From the NCBI GenBank assembly GCA_009692555.1, contig SHYY01000028.1, positions 1 through 41,563 on the forward strand: a stretch of DNA of 41,563 nt, read 5' to 3'. Every line of letters starts with the position of its first letter. Within the stretch, counting starts at the first letter, position 1. A program made the translations under genes and the position numbers. Positions 28,928 through 37,057 of the stretch are shown in pieces. This stretch comes from Myxococcales bacterium (GTDB taxonomy: Bacteria > Myxococcota_A > Polyangia > Palsa-1104 > SHYY01). The notes under the pieces are model-generated. The model was not told where the DNA came from. It was given only the letters and a program-made list of their open reading frames with translations, and searched no databases.

Positions 28928-31084
28928 CTAGATCAGGCCGCGCAGCACGCCGATCGCCGAGAGTTGGCCCGAGAGGATATCGACCAGCCCGCGGCGGGGA
29001 TCGTCCGAGGTCATGATCCCGTCTTGCACCAGGAACTCGAGGATCTGCTCGAAGCCGAGGATCTCGACGAAGTGGGGCGAGGGCGGCGACCGGGTGAAGA
29101 GCTTCTCGTCGAGGAGCTGGAAGAAGTCGAGGTCCTCCGGCTCGTAGTCCTCGAGGCGGAAGATCTCGCACCACTCGTAGGTCTTCTCGCCTGGCTTGCC
29201 GATCTGGAGGCCGGTCGTTGCGTCGACCGTCTGGCCCCGCTCGACGTGGTCGAGGATCCCGTTGACCGCGTGGCGCGCCGACTCGTTGGCAGCCTCCATC
29301 GTCGGCAGCCCGGTGTAGGTCTGGGTGTAGTCGCCGGCGAGCACCAGCTTGTCGAGATGGACATGGTAGTGCTGTTTGATCGGGAGCGGGGGCGTGGCGA
29401 GGGGCTGCGGCTCGATCGGCTTGGTCAGCGGGTCGAGCGGCCCGGGGCGGAGGTGCCAGGTCTTCCTCGGGGTGATCACGATCCGGCTGTTGTTGATCAC
29501 CCGGCCCGGGCTCACCGACGGGAAGATGATTCCGGTGTCGATGTGATACTCGAGGAACGGAAGCGGGTTCGGGGAGGGCAGGAGGGGGGGCAGGTTGATC
29601 CGGAGGTTCTTCAGCCCCTCGCGGAGCTGCCCCCACACCTCGGCGACGAACTCCGCCTCGGTGCAGTCGCGCGCCGCCTTCCTCGGGGGTGACACGGTGG
29701 GGTCGTCCTTGTCCCACGCCGCCACGTCCACCGACAGCACGCCGCGCACCCGCTTCGGGTCGCTGCTCGACGGGAGCGGGTCGTAGCGCTGCCAGAAGTC
29801 GCCGCCCCAGAACTGCGCCTGGGAGACCGCCGAGAGCCCCCACAGGGAGTCCGGGAACATGACGTGTCCGGGCAGGAGCGCGACGTCGCTCTCGAAGAAG
29901 AACTGGATACCGCCCATCCAGGCTGTCATCGGCGGGGTGCTCGCGCCGGGGTCCGAAAGCGGCGGCTCGCCGAGGTCCATGAGCTTGAAGTTTTTCGCCA
30001 CGGGCACCAGCGAGGAGCTGGAAAGCGCCGCCGCGGCGAGGTTCACAACCAGCGGCTTGGCCGCGGTGAGCGGCAGCGCCAGGACGAAGTAGTTCGCCGT
30101 CACGGTGCCGGTGGTGGTGATGTCCGAAGTGGCGGTGACGACCCGCGTCTCGACGCTCGCCGATAGGTTTCCGCTGGTGTCCAGCGCGAAGTCGAGGAGC
30201 CTCGTGCCGAAGTTGAACTTCACCCCGTGCGCGTTGCGGACGGGATACTCCTTCAGATGCAGGTACCACGGGTGCAGCCACTGCTCCGACGTGGGGCCGT
30301 TCAGCGTGCGGTCGGTGTTCTCCCCCGCGGCGAGGTTGTCGAGGGTGAGGTGGATGAGGACGTTGCTCTGCGTCCGCGCGTCGCACTGCTTGGCGTCCAT
30401 CGAGACCAGCGTCCGCGGGATCGAGTTCAGGTGAAGCTGCATCTGCTGCGACATCTGGCTGCCGTCGAGGAAGTCGAACCAGGTCTGGTGTTCGTACTCC
30501 CGCAGGCGCCGCGCGGGGGACGAGGTGATGTACTGGAACATCTTGAGCTGGAAGCGGAGGATATCGAGCAGCGGGTAGCCGAAGCGCTGGAGGAGCATCA
30601 GGATGCTGCGCGTGAGCGCCTCCAGCGAGCGCGGCATCTCGCGATCGTAGAGGACCGGCTTGAACCCATCCGCGAGGGCGATCCCCTGCACGGTGGTGGC
30701 CTTCAGGTTCTGGGCGACGCTGCGGTAGGGATGGGTCTGGCTCGGGGCCGGGGAGCGCCGGTAATCGGGGATCCGCTTCATCGTGTCGGTGAGGTGGCGG
30801 TAGAACGAGGGGAAGAGGCGGAAGCCGTGCTCGCCCGGGAGCAGCACCGCCGCGCCTGCGGAGTCGACGATCGTCGTGCTCGGGTGATACTGGGTGGCCG
30901 CCTTGCCACCGACGGGAGCGATCCCTCGTGGGGCCTGGAGGTTGAACCCGGGCTTCGCGGCGAAGTCGGCCGCCGTCATCTCGTAGACGTGGACCTCGAA
31001 GCCGCGCTCGCAGAGCTCGTGCGCGGCGGTGAGCCCTGCGACACCGGCTCCGAAGATGACGACTTTGGGGGGGGAGGTGGGCAT
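28928..31084 (-). CDS. FAD-dependent oxidoreductase (phytoene desaturase / hydroxysqualene dehydroxylase-like)
   Basis: This 718-residue flavoprotein starts with a dinucleotide-binding fold (VVIFGAGVAGLTAAHEL). Near residue 80 comes LPGEHGFRLFPSFYRH followed by DTMKRIP, which recalls large HpnE-like/FAD-amine-oxidase-family enzymes. The C-terminal FAD-binding signature is LAGDYTQTYTGLPTMEAANES. It should dehydrogenate or otherwise oxidise an isoprenoid; the substrate is not known. Its length exceeds typical CrtI (~500) because of insertions and a ~120-residue C-terminal extension. The ATG lies 2 bp after the SCP2-like gene stop; this is the last gene of the isoprenoid-type operon. No signal peptide is seen, but hydrophobic patches suggest membrane association. 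Confidence 0.82.
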   Translation of the reverse strand: MPTSPPKVVIFGAGVAGLTAAHELCERGFEVHVYEMTAADFAAKPGFNLQAPRGIAPVGGKAATQYHPSTTIVDSAGAAVLLPGEHGFRLFPSFYRHLTDTMKRIPDYRRSPAPSQTHPYRSVAQNLKATTVQGIALADGFKPVLYDREMPRSLEALTRSILMLLQRFGYPLLDILRFQLKMFQYITSSPARRLREYEHQTWFDFLDGSQMSQQMQLHLNSIPRTLVSMDAKQCDARTQSNVLIHLTLDNLAAGENTDRTLNGPTSEQWLHPWYLHLKEYPVRNAHGVKFNFGTRLLDFALDTSGNLSASVETRVVTATSDITTTGTVTANYFVLALPLTAAKPLVVNLAAAALSSSSLVPVAKNFKLMDLGEPPLSDPGASTPPMTAWMGGIQFFFESDVALLPGHVMFPDSLWGLSAVSQAQFWGGDFWQRYDPLPSSSDPKRVRGVLSVDVAAWDKDDPTVSPPRKAARDCTEAEFVAEVWGQLREGLKNLRINLPPLLPSPNPLPFLEYHIDTGIIFPSVSPGRVINNSRIVITPRKTWHLRPGPLDPLTKPIEPQPLATPPLPIKQHYHVHLDKLVLAGDYTQTYTGLPTMEAANESARHAVNGILDHVERGQTVDATTGLQIGKPGEKTYEWCEIFRLEDYEPEDLDFFQLLDEKLFTRSPPSPHFVEILGFEQILEFLVQDGIMTSDDPRRGLVDILSGQLSAIGVLRGLI

Positions 31085-31086
31085 CG

Positions 31087-31521
31087 CTACCTCTGCTCGT
31101 GGATCGGGCCTGGAGTCCCTGCGCGGTAGTCGCGCAGCAGATCGGGGAAGGAGGGGCTACGCACCGCGCCGTGGAGCCAGGCGGTGAAGCCGTCGTGGAA
31201 GGCGATCAGATCGGCAGGGCCGCCGCGGAGGAGCAGCCGTTCGTCCCACACCGCGTCGGCCAGCGTGAGCCGCGCGTCGACGAGATCGAGGATCGTCCGC
31301 CGGGTGGTCTGCACCTCCACCGACGGTGCGACCGACGCCGCGAGCACGCGCACCGATTCCGCCGCGAACTGAAGCGGGCAAAGCTCTCCGTCGACCGAGG
31401 TGGAGAGTTCGCGCGGCGCGAGGCGGGCGCACATCAAAGCGTAGGCGGCCGGCGCCTCGACGCGGAGGAGCCCCATCGAGCGCAAAAGGAAGCCGGTGAA
31501 GCTGCCTCCGCCGCTAGCCAT
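31087..31521 (-). CDS. Small SCP2-like protein
   Basis: This 144-residue protein is probably an SCP2-fold lipid-binding protein, judged from a pattern rather than a firm motif: VQTTRRTILDLVDARLTLAD, then LLLRGGPADLIAFHDGF, resembling the helix and beta-hairpin segment of sterol-carrier-protein-2 domains (strand, 'lldG..~~~a', 'GD...L..l'). SCP2-like proteins carry hydrophobic ligands. Its start overlaps the CrtC/AttH-like stop by 8 bp (ATGGCTAG) and its stop is 2 bp before the FAD enzyme's ATG, so the three are translated together. In this setting it could shuttle or present an isoprenoid lipid to the enzymes. Confidence in the coding call is high, in the fold moderate. Confidence 0.6.
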   Translation of the reverse strand: MASGGGSFTGFLLRSMGLLRVEAPAAYALMCARLAPRELSTSVDGELCPLQFAAESVRVLAASVAPSVEVQTTRRTILDLVDARLTLADAVWDERLLLRGGPADLIAFHDGFTAWLHGAVRSPSFPDLLRDYRAGTPGPIHEQR

Positions 31522-32581
31522 GGCTCAGGAACTCGAACACCGAGCGCCCCTCCATCTCCACCGGCTCGCCGGCCACCTCGCCCTCCATCACCAGGCGCCC
31601 GCGGACCTCGTTGATCACCGTGATCCCGAAGTCGTTGTCGTCCGGGATGATGATCTGCGCCAGGTCCTCCGTCTCGAAGCGGCAGCGCACGAAGTCGCCG
31701 CGCGCCGAGGCCTCGATATCGAGCGTGCGCGGGACGTCGGTGCGCTGCTCCGGGGCGAGCAGCGCCAGCGGGCGCGGGAACTTCGCGATGCCGGTCCCGT
31801 GTGCAGTCGAAGGCCGCGGCGGCGCGAACCAGCCGCGCGGCGTGATTTGCACCTCGCCCTCGCGGAAGATCCGCCTTTGCACGCCGCCCTTCCAGAGGAA
31901 CAGCCCGTGGCCGAGGTCGCTCGTCCGCGCGCGATTGCAAAGGCGGACGAAGGCGAGGCAGTAGGGCGACTCGGGCAGCGTCGGGAGCGCGAAGCCCCAC
32001 TGCCACGCGAAGTCCTGCCCCCAGCGAAAGCGCCCCCAGTTGTGGTCGTGGTAGGCCGGCGCTTCGTCGAGGGGGAAGGTGCGCTCGCCGACGCGCACCG
32101 TTCCGCGCGCGGAGAGGCGCGGCACCACCAGCCAGTGCAGCGGACCGGCCTCGAGCGGCGTGTTGGGACGCATCAGCGGCATGGTCAGCGGCACCAGGGT
32201 CAGGGCCAGCTCGATCGGGCGGTCGCACAGCTTCGCGGTGAGCTCGAAGGCGCCCTCGTGGAAGCGCATCCGGCTCGGCCCGAAGGTGGCGTCGATCCCG
32301 CTCCGCCGGATCACGGTGTCGTGGGACGCGATGGTGTCGACGTCGCCGTCCCATCCCGCGTCGGTGCGCACGAGAACGCAGACGCGGGCGCTCTCGCGCG
32401 GCGCGGGGAGTCCTGGGATCTCGGCCTCCATCAGGCTGTAGTTGATGAACAGATCGAGCCCCGGCGAGAGCACGCAGAAGTGGAACCACTCCTTGTGCGG
32501 TGTCGCACCGGGCTCGCGCAGCAGCGGGCGCCGGAAGTGATTCGAGAAGGAGATCAGGCGCTCCAGCGGCTGCGGCGACAT
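31514..32581 (-). CDS. CrtC/AttH-like lipocalin-fold protein (carotenoid 1,2-hydratase superfamily)
   Basis: The 355-residue protein has the hallmark of the AttH/CrtC superfamily, AYHDHNWGRFRWG followed by FAWQWGFALP, near the middle, and the two-barrel beta-rich pattern throughout. CrtC enzymes add water to the terminal double bond of acyclic carotenoids; other members act as isomerases, cyclases or Diels-Alder-type catalysts in natural-product pathways, so the exact reaction is open. No signal peptide is visible. The gene sits between a small unknown (12 bp upstream) and the SCP2-like gene (8 bp overlap). With a prenyl synthase upstream and a flavin oxidoreductase downstream, an isoprenoid substrate is likely (inference). 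Confidence 0.75.
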   Translation of the reverse strand: MSPQPLERLISFSNHFRRPLLREPGATPHKEWFHFCVLSPGLDLFINYSLMEAEIPGLPAPRESARVCVLVRTDAGWDGDVDTIASHDTVIRRSGIDATFGPSRMRFHEGAFELTAKLCDRPIELALTLVPLTMPLMRPNTPLEAGPLHWLVVPRLSARGTVRVGERTFPLDEAPAYHDHNWGRFRWGQDFAWQWGFALPTLPESPYCLAFVRLCNRARTSDLGHGLFLWKGGVQRRIFREGEVQITPRGWFAPPRPSTAHGTGIAKFPRPLALLAPEQRTDVPRTLDIEASARGDFVRCRFETEDLAQIIIPDDNDFGITVINEVRGRLVMEGEVAGEPVEMEGRSVFEFLSHG

Positions 32582-32593
32582 CGCTCGCCGCCG

Positions 32594-32971
32594 CTACAAG
32601 AGGAGGTCGCGCGGGCGCGCCACCGTCGCTGGAGGGCCGCCCTTCGGGTCCGCGTGGGTTCCCGGTGACGTCTCGTTGCTTTCCGAGCTTGCTGCACGCC
32701 GGCTATTGCCGGCGAGGTGGCGCGAGAGCGTGCGTGAAAAGGAGATCAGCCCGAGGAGCAGGTGGAGCGCGCGCGGGTCGGGCGGCTTCTCGGTTCGCGG
32801 CGCGTCCGGGGCCGCCTTGCCGCCGTGGTCGACGAGGAGGCGCGCGAGTCGCCGCGACCCCGAGAGCAGCCCGAGGGCGAGGTAGAGGAACTCGTTGCGC
32901 TCCCGGTAGGCGTCGCCGTGGCGGTGAAGGAGGCCGCGCTGTCCGTCGCCCTGGTCGGCGCGCGGGGTCAT
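32594..32971 (-). CDS. Small helical protein of unknown function
   Basis: This 125-residue frame begins with an ATG that overlaps the previous gene's stop as ATGA, which strongly supports it as a real gene. Two amphipathic or hydrophobic helices are visible, FLYLALGLLSGSRRLARLL and RALHLLLGLISFSRTLSRHL, which look like an internal duplication (LxLxLGLxSxSRxLxRxL). The C-terminal ~35 residues are polar and Pro/Gly-rich. I do not recognise a family. The repeated helical motif suggests membrane-surface association or dimerisation. Confidence 0.6.
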   Translation of the reverse strand: MTPRADQGDGQRGLLHRHGDAYRERNEFLYLALGLLSGSRRLARLLVDHGGKAAPDAPRTEKPPDPRALHLLLGLISFSRTLSRHLAGNSRRAASSESNETSPGTHADPKGGPPATVARPRDLLL

Positions 32972-33357
32972 GGAACCGCCGCCCCGTCGTGGGCGCCGAA
33001 GAGGCGCGCCAGGAGCGTCTCCAGATTGGCGTGCGCCGCCGCGGCCACCAGCGCCTCCAGCAGCACCGACGGGAAGACGGTCCGATCATCCTCCTCGAGC
33101 ATGTTCAGGCTGCACCCCTCCCACACCAGGCGCCCGCGCCGCAGGAGCTCCGAGTCGGCCAGCGTCTCGCTCCACGCGCGGCCCTCCTCGGTCTCGGCGA
33201 AGCGGCGCCCCTCGGCGACGAACGAGCGCACCGTGGCCCGCGCAGCCACCGGGTACTTGACGAGCAGCAGCTGCGCCGCGCGGAGGAGCTGCACCAGCTC
33301 GCCATCGCGGTCGCGCAGCGTCATGCGCGGGATCTCGCCTTCGACGGGCTCGCTCAT
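32968..33357 (-). CDS. Small all-helical protein of unknown function
   Basis: This 129-residue protein appears entirely alpha-helical, with segments such as LVQLLRAAQLLLVKYPVAAR and RTVFPSVLLEALVAAAAHAN. No signal peptide or known motif is visible. Its ATG lies just before the stop of the Ig-like gene upstream (2 bp gap) and its stop overlaps the next start as ATGA, so it is firmly part of the operon. I do not recognise a family. Confidence 0.65.
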   Translation of the reverse strand: MSEPVEGEIPRMTLRDRDGELVQLLRAAQLLLVKYPVAARATVRSFVAEGRRFAETEEGRAWSETLADSELLRRGRLVWEGCSLNMLEEDDRTVFPSVLLEALVAAAAHANLETLLARLFGAHDGAAVP

Positions 33358-33359
33358 GG

Positions 33360-34028
33360 CTACGGGAGCACGTCCAGCTGGAGCGTCACGAGGGCGATCG
33401 TCTCGCTCGCCCCTTGGCCCGCGCGATACACCACGCCTTTCGCCTCGTAGTGGCCGGGGGGGATCCCCTTCAGCGACACCACGAGCGTCAACTCCGCGGT
33501 CCCCTTGGGCGGGATCGGCGCGGGCTTGCTGTCGCAGTCGACCAGCAAGTCGAAGAGGCCGTTCGGGCCGCCGAACGGGGTGACCTTGAACAGCGGCGTC
33601 ACCGCGACCGGCAGCGGGTTCTTCACCGGAAACTCGGCCTTGGCCTGCTTGCCGGCGTGTCCTGAGAGGGTGACGATCTGCCCCGCGCCGCCCGGTTTCG
33701 GGGGCTTTTGGTTCTCGGCTCCCGGGGCTTGCCCCTTCGGTCCGCCGTGGATCTGGCCGAGGAGCTCGTTGCCGAGCGCGAGCAGCTGGGTCTGCACCTG
33801 GAGGTGCCGCTTCACCAGATCGTGGATCAGCGCGCTCGGCTCGAAGCCCTTCGGAAACAGCGATCTCGGGAGCCCCTTGCCCTGGTCCGGGAGCGCCTGC
33901 TTGGCGCGGTGCACGCTGGTGAGCAGGGTGGCGAAGGCCTCCGCCGCGTTGCTCTGGGCGTCCTTGCGAAGCGTGGTGACGTTGCGGGCAGGCGGCGGTT
34001 TCTGGTCCGGCTTCTCGTCGTCAGGCAT
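33360..34028 (-). CDS. Unknown protein with helical N-terminus and Ig-like C-terminus (paralog B)
   Basis: The 222-residue product has a predicted helical region (about residues 20-95), a Gly/Pro/Lys-rich linker, then a beta-sandwich-like domain (about 115-222) marked by NPLPVAVTPLFKVTPFGGPNG, PPKGTAELTLVVSLKG and GHYEAKGVVY. The order of elements matches the upstream gene product (34038-34700): helical part with LQ-Q--AL/F, then N-P, F-----G, PxGTA and an 'L-----G-YE' strand, so the two look like tandem paralogs. No signal peptide or catalytic motif is visible. Such Ig-like domains usually mediate protein-protein contacts. It lies 9 bp after its paralog. Confidence 0.65.
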   Translation of the reverse strand: MPDDEKPDQKPPPARNVTTLRKDAQSNAAEAFATLLTSVHRAKQALPDQGKGLPRSLFPKGFEPSALIHDLVKRHLQVQTQLLALGNELLGQIHGGPKGQAPGAENQKPPKPGGAGQIVTLSGHAGKQAKAEFPVKNPLPVAVTPLFKVTPFGGPNGLFDLLVDCDSKPAPIPPKGTAELTLVVSLKGIPPGHYEAKGVVYRAGQGASETIALVTLQLDVLP

Positions 34029-34037
34029 CGCGCGCGC

Positions 34038-34700
34038 TCACTTCGTGTCGGAGGGGGTGTCGAGATGGGTTGTCTCCACGGGCGTCAGGGCGGCGACCTC
34101 CAGCCGGATCTCCATCAGCGGCGGCTCCTGCACCGCGAGATCCATCTCGAAGGTGCCGCGCCGGAACTCCTTCAGATCGATCGTGATGCGCACATCGGCC
34201 GTGGCGCCGGGACCGAGGATCTTCGGACTGTCGATGGCAACGTCGAAGGTAAACGGTGGCTCGCCACCGCCACGGAACGAGGACTTGTAGAAGGCGAGGT
34301 CGACCGAATGCTTCCCCGGGTTGTGCACCGAGAAGCAGGCCCGTGCGATGCCGTAGGCTCCGGTCAGGCGCACCGTCTGCCGCAGCGGGGCGCAGGGCGC
34401 CTTGCCGCACAGACTGTCGAGGATGCTGGTCTGGTAATGCGAGCTCATCGCCGTCATCTTCTGATGGAACTCGAGCTGGAGGCGCGCCATCTGGCACAGG
34501 AACTCGTCGGTGTGGGCGGCCTTGATCGCGTCGGGCAGCGCGCACGGATCGGGCTTCGGCATGCAGTCCTTGAACTTCTGCAGCGACTCGAAGAACTCGC
34601 GGACGCCCGCGGTGATCGGATCCTCCTCCTTCTTCGGCGGATCGTCCGTCGCGGACCGGGGCGGGACGTGGTCGAGCATCTTGGAGTGATCGGCGAGCAT
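34038..34700 (-). CDS. Unknown protein with helical N-terminus and Ig-like C-terminus (paralog A)
   Basis: The 220-residue product starts with a polar stretch, then helices (about residues 28-95) with three or four Cys, then a beta-sandwich-like region: FSVHNPGKHSVDLAFYKS, GPGATADVRITIDLKEF and GTFEMDLAV. The pattern parallels the next gene's product, indicating duplication and divergence. An AGGAG seven bases before the ATG supports the start. It follows the prenyl synthase by 51 bp, the largest gap in the operon, where an internal promoter is possible. I do not recognise a family. Confidence 0.65.
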   Translation of the reverse strand: MLADHSKMLDHVPPRSATDDPPKKEEDPITAGVREFFESLQKFKDCMPKPDPCALPDAIKAAHTDEFLCQMARLQLEFHQKMTAMSSHYQTSILDSLCGKAPCAPLRQTVRLTGAYGIARACFSVHNPGKHSVDLAFYKSSFRGGGEPPFTFDVAIDSPKILGPGATADVRITIDLKEFRRGTFEMDLAVQEPPLMEIRLEVAALTPVETTHLDTPSDTK

Positions 34701-34751
34701 CGCGGTCTCCTGTTGTGGCGATGCTAGCCGAGCCCGGGCGCCCGCTGCAAG

Positions 34752-35777
34752 CTACCGATCGCGCACAATCACGTAATCCACCAGTTCCTTCAGAAAGTCG
34801 CGGTGCACCGACGGGGGTAGCCACGCGGTGGCATTGGTGAGCACGCGATCCGCCTTCCGCGCCGCGCGCTCCGCCACGCCGCGCGCGTAGGTCAGGCTCC
34901 CCTCGCGGTCGATCAGGCCACGCAGCCAGCGGACGCCGGGCTCGCTCTTCTCGGCCTGCGGGATCGCCAGGATTCGCTCCGCCTCGGCGCGCTCCACGGC
35001 GCCGAGCGAGCGCATGGTGTGCATCAGGATCAGGGTGTGCTTGCCCTCCCACAGGTCGCCGCCGATCTCCTTCCCGTAGGCCCCCTCGTCGGCGGTGAGG
35101 TTGAGGACGTCGTCCTGGATCTGGAACGATACGCCGAGGTAGATCGCGAGACGGCGGAGCTGCCGGAGCCGCTCCGGGGGCGCGCCGTTGACGATCCCGC
35201 CGATCATCATCGGGGCGATGAACGTGTACCAGCAGGTCTTCTTGTAGACGAGGTGCCAGTAGTCGGCGTCGCGCAGCTCCCAGCGGCCATGGCGGACCCA
35301 GTCGAGCTCGAGCGCCTGGCCCTCGGCGGATTCGAGCGCCATCCGCGCCACGGCGTCAAGGATGCGGAGCGCCTTGCCGAGGCCCAGCAGGCGCATGTTG
35401 TCGAGCAGCGGGCGCAGGGTGAGCGCCAGCATCGCGTCGCCGACGTTGATCGCGATCGGCACGCCGTGCTCGCGGTGCAGCGTCGGGAAGCCGCGCCGCA
35501 TCAGCGAGCCGTCCTCGATGTCGTCGTGGATCAGGAAGGCGTTGTGGTAGAGCTCGAGCACCGCCGCGCTGCGCAGCACGTCCTCGAGGCGGCCGCCGAG
35601 CGCCCGGCAGGTGGCGATGCAGATCGCCGGGCGCAGCCCCTTGGCCGAGCGCAGCGGGTAGTCGAGCATCAGGTCGTAGAGGATTGGTCCGTAGCGGTCC
35701 TTCGGGACGATGTCGCGGATCTCGATCTGCACCAGATCGCGGCACTCCCCGAGGTAGTCGGTGAGCAGCGCGCTCAA
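34752..35777 (-). CDS. Polyprenyl diphosphate synthase (GGPP synthase-like)
   Basis: This 341-residue enzyme belongs to the trans-isoprenyl diphosphate synthases that condense IPP with an allylic diphosphate. The first Asp-rich motif is LIHDDIED (D85-D89). The second is QIQDDVLN (222-226), where the last Asp is Asn, as also occurs in some GGPP synthases; KTCWYTF and the GKHTLILMH region match the fold. Product chain length cannot be fixed; Ala80/Phe81 precede the first motif. The start is TTG at 35775-35777, overlapping the kinase TGA as TTGA; no better start keeps the conserved N-terminus (YLGECRDLVQIEI). Co-translation with a sensor kinase is unusual. Confidence 0.9.
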   Translation of the reverse strand: MSALLTDYLGECRDLVQIEIRDIVPKDRYGPILYDLMLDYPLRSAKGLRPAICIATCRALGGRLEDVLRSAAVLELYHNAFLIHDDIEDGSLMRRGFPTLHREHGVPIAINVGDAMLALTLRPLLDNMRLLGLGKALRILDAVARMALESAEGQALELDWVRHGRWELRDADYWHLVYKKTCWYTFIAPMMIGGIVNGAPPERLRQLRRLAIYLGVSFQIQDDVLNLTADEGAYGKEIGGDLWEGKHTLILMHTMRSLGAVERAEAERILAIPQAEKSEPGVRWLRGLIDREGSLTYARGVAERAARKADRVLTNATAWLPPSVHRDFLKELVDYVIVRDR

Positions 35778-37057
35778 GCGTCCTGGAGGCGGGTCGGCAG
35801 CGTGAAGGAGAAGCGCGTTCCCTCCTCCTCGGTCGAGCGAACCCACACCTGGCCGCCCAGGTGGCGGGTGCACTGGTCGACGATCGACAGCCCGAGGCCG
35901 AGAGAGTGGCCGGTGCCGTTGTCGTCGCCGCGGACGTAGGCGTGGAAGAGGCGGGGCACGAGCTCGCGCGGGATCGGCCGGCCCTGGTTGGCGACGGAGA
36001 TCTCGAGGAACCCGGCCTCCGGGTCGGCCACCAGCGGCGAGACGCTGCGGAACAGGCAGGCCGAGCTGTCGGCCAGCCGATCGAAGACCTCGGGCGGGCC
36101 GGCGTCGTCGCGGCGCCCGATCTCGACCCGGATCGCGCTGCCCGAGCGGGAGTGCTTGAGGGCGTTGAAGATCAGGTTGTCGAGGATGATCCACAGGCGA
36201 TCGGGGATGGTGACCGCCTGCGGCAGCTTCGCCTCGGCCGCCACCTCCAGCACCAGGTGATAGCCGCGCGCCACCGCGGCGAACGGGCGCAGGTGGCTGC
36301 GGATGGCGATCTCCACGTCCAGGTCCTCGGGCGCGCGCCCGGTGGCCCCGGCGTCGATCCGCGACAGCTCGAGGGTGGCCGTGATCATCTGGCTCATCCT
36401 CAGCGCGCTGGCCTCGATGTCGGCCGCCATCTGCGCCGCCTCGCCCGCGCTCGCCTCGAGGAGGACGCCCGCGTTGGTGGTGATCACCGAGAGCGGCGAG
36501 CGGAAGTCGTGGACCAGCTGCGCCAGCAGCATGGTGCGGTAGCGCTGCTCCTCGAACAGCCGCGCGTTCTCCACCGCGGTGCCGACCAGCCGCGAGAGCG
36601 CGGTGAGCAGCTCCACCTTCTCGCCGAAGCTGCCGAGCGATTTCTCCTGGCTATCGACGTAGATCACGCCGACCACCCGGTCGCGGGCCAGCACCGGCAC
36701 CGCGACGATCAGGCGCAGCCCGAACAGCTGGATGCTCTGGTGGCGCTGGAAGGTCTCGTCGTTCGCCGCGTCGCTGAGCAGCACCGGCTTGCGCTCCTGG
36801 ACCACCTTCTGGATCACGCCGTGGCTGACCGGCAGGGGGTGGCCGGGGCCCGCCCAGTCGAGGTTGTGGACCACCGCGCGCTCGATCGCGCCCCGCTCGT
36901 CGACCAGCGCGAACAGCGCCCGCTCGGCGCGCACCACCGCCGCGACGCGCTCCACGACCACCGTCAGCAGGCTGTCGAGATCCAGGGTCGCGCCGAACTG
37001 GAGGGCGACCTCGATGAGTATCCTGCCCTGATCTGGGCGCTCGGTGTCGTTACCCAT
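35774..37057 (-). CDS. GAF-domain sensor histidine kinase
   Basis: This 427-residue soluble histidine kinase has a GAF domain (about residues 12-165, e.g. VVGVIYVDSQEKSLG) that should sense a small ligand, then a HisKA domain with acceptor H183 in LVHDFRSPL, and an ATPase domain with N box DNLIFNALKHS and G2 box GHSLGLGLSIV. The G1 box reads VANQGRPIP, in which the usual nucleotide-binding Asp is Asn, so ATP binding may be weaker. No receiver domain and no partner response regulator lie nearby. ATG at 37055-37057 is chosen; upstream reading has a hydrophobic but unlikely extension. It heads the operon and overlaps the prenyl synthase start by 4 bp. Confidence 0.88.
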   Translation of the reverse strand: MGNDTERPDQGRILIEVALQFGATLDLDSLLTVVVERVAAVVRAERALFALVDERGAIERAVVHNLDWAGPGHPLPVSHGVIQKVVQERKPVLLSDAANDETFQRHQSIQLFGLRLIVAVPVLARDRVVGVIYVDSQEKSLGSFGEKVELLTALSRLVGTAVENARLFEEQRYRTMLLAQLVHDFRSPLSVITTNAGVLLEASAGEAAQMAADIEASALRMSQMITATLELSRIDAGATGRAPEDLDVEIAIRSHLRPFAAVARGYHLVLEVAAEAKLPQAVTIPDRLWIILDNLIFNALKHSRSGSAIRVEIGRRDDAGPPEVFDRLADSSACLFRSVSPLVADPEAGFLEISVANQGRPIPRELVPRLFHAYVRGDDNGTGHSLGLGLSIVDQCTRHLGGQVWVRSTEEEGTRFSFTLPTRLQDA

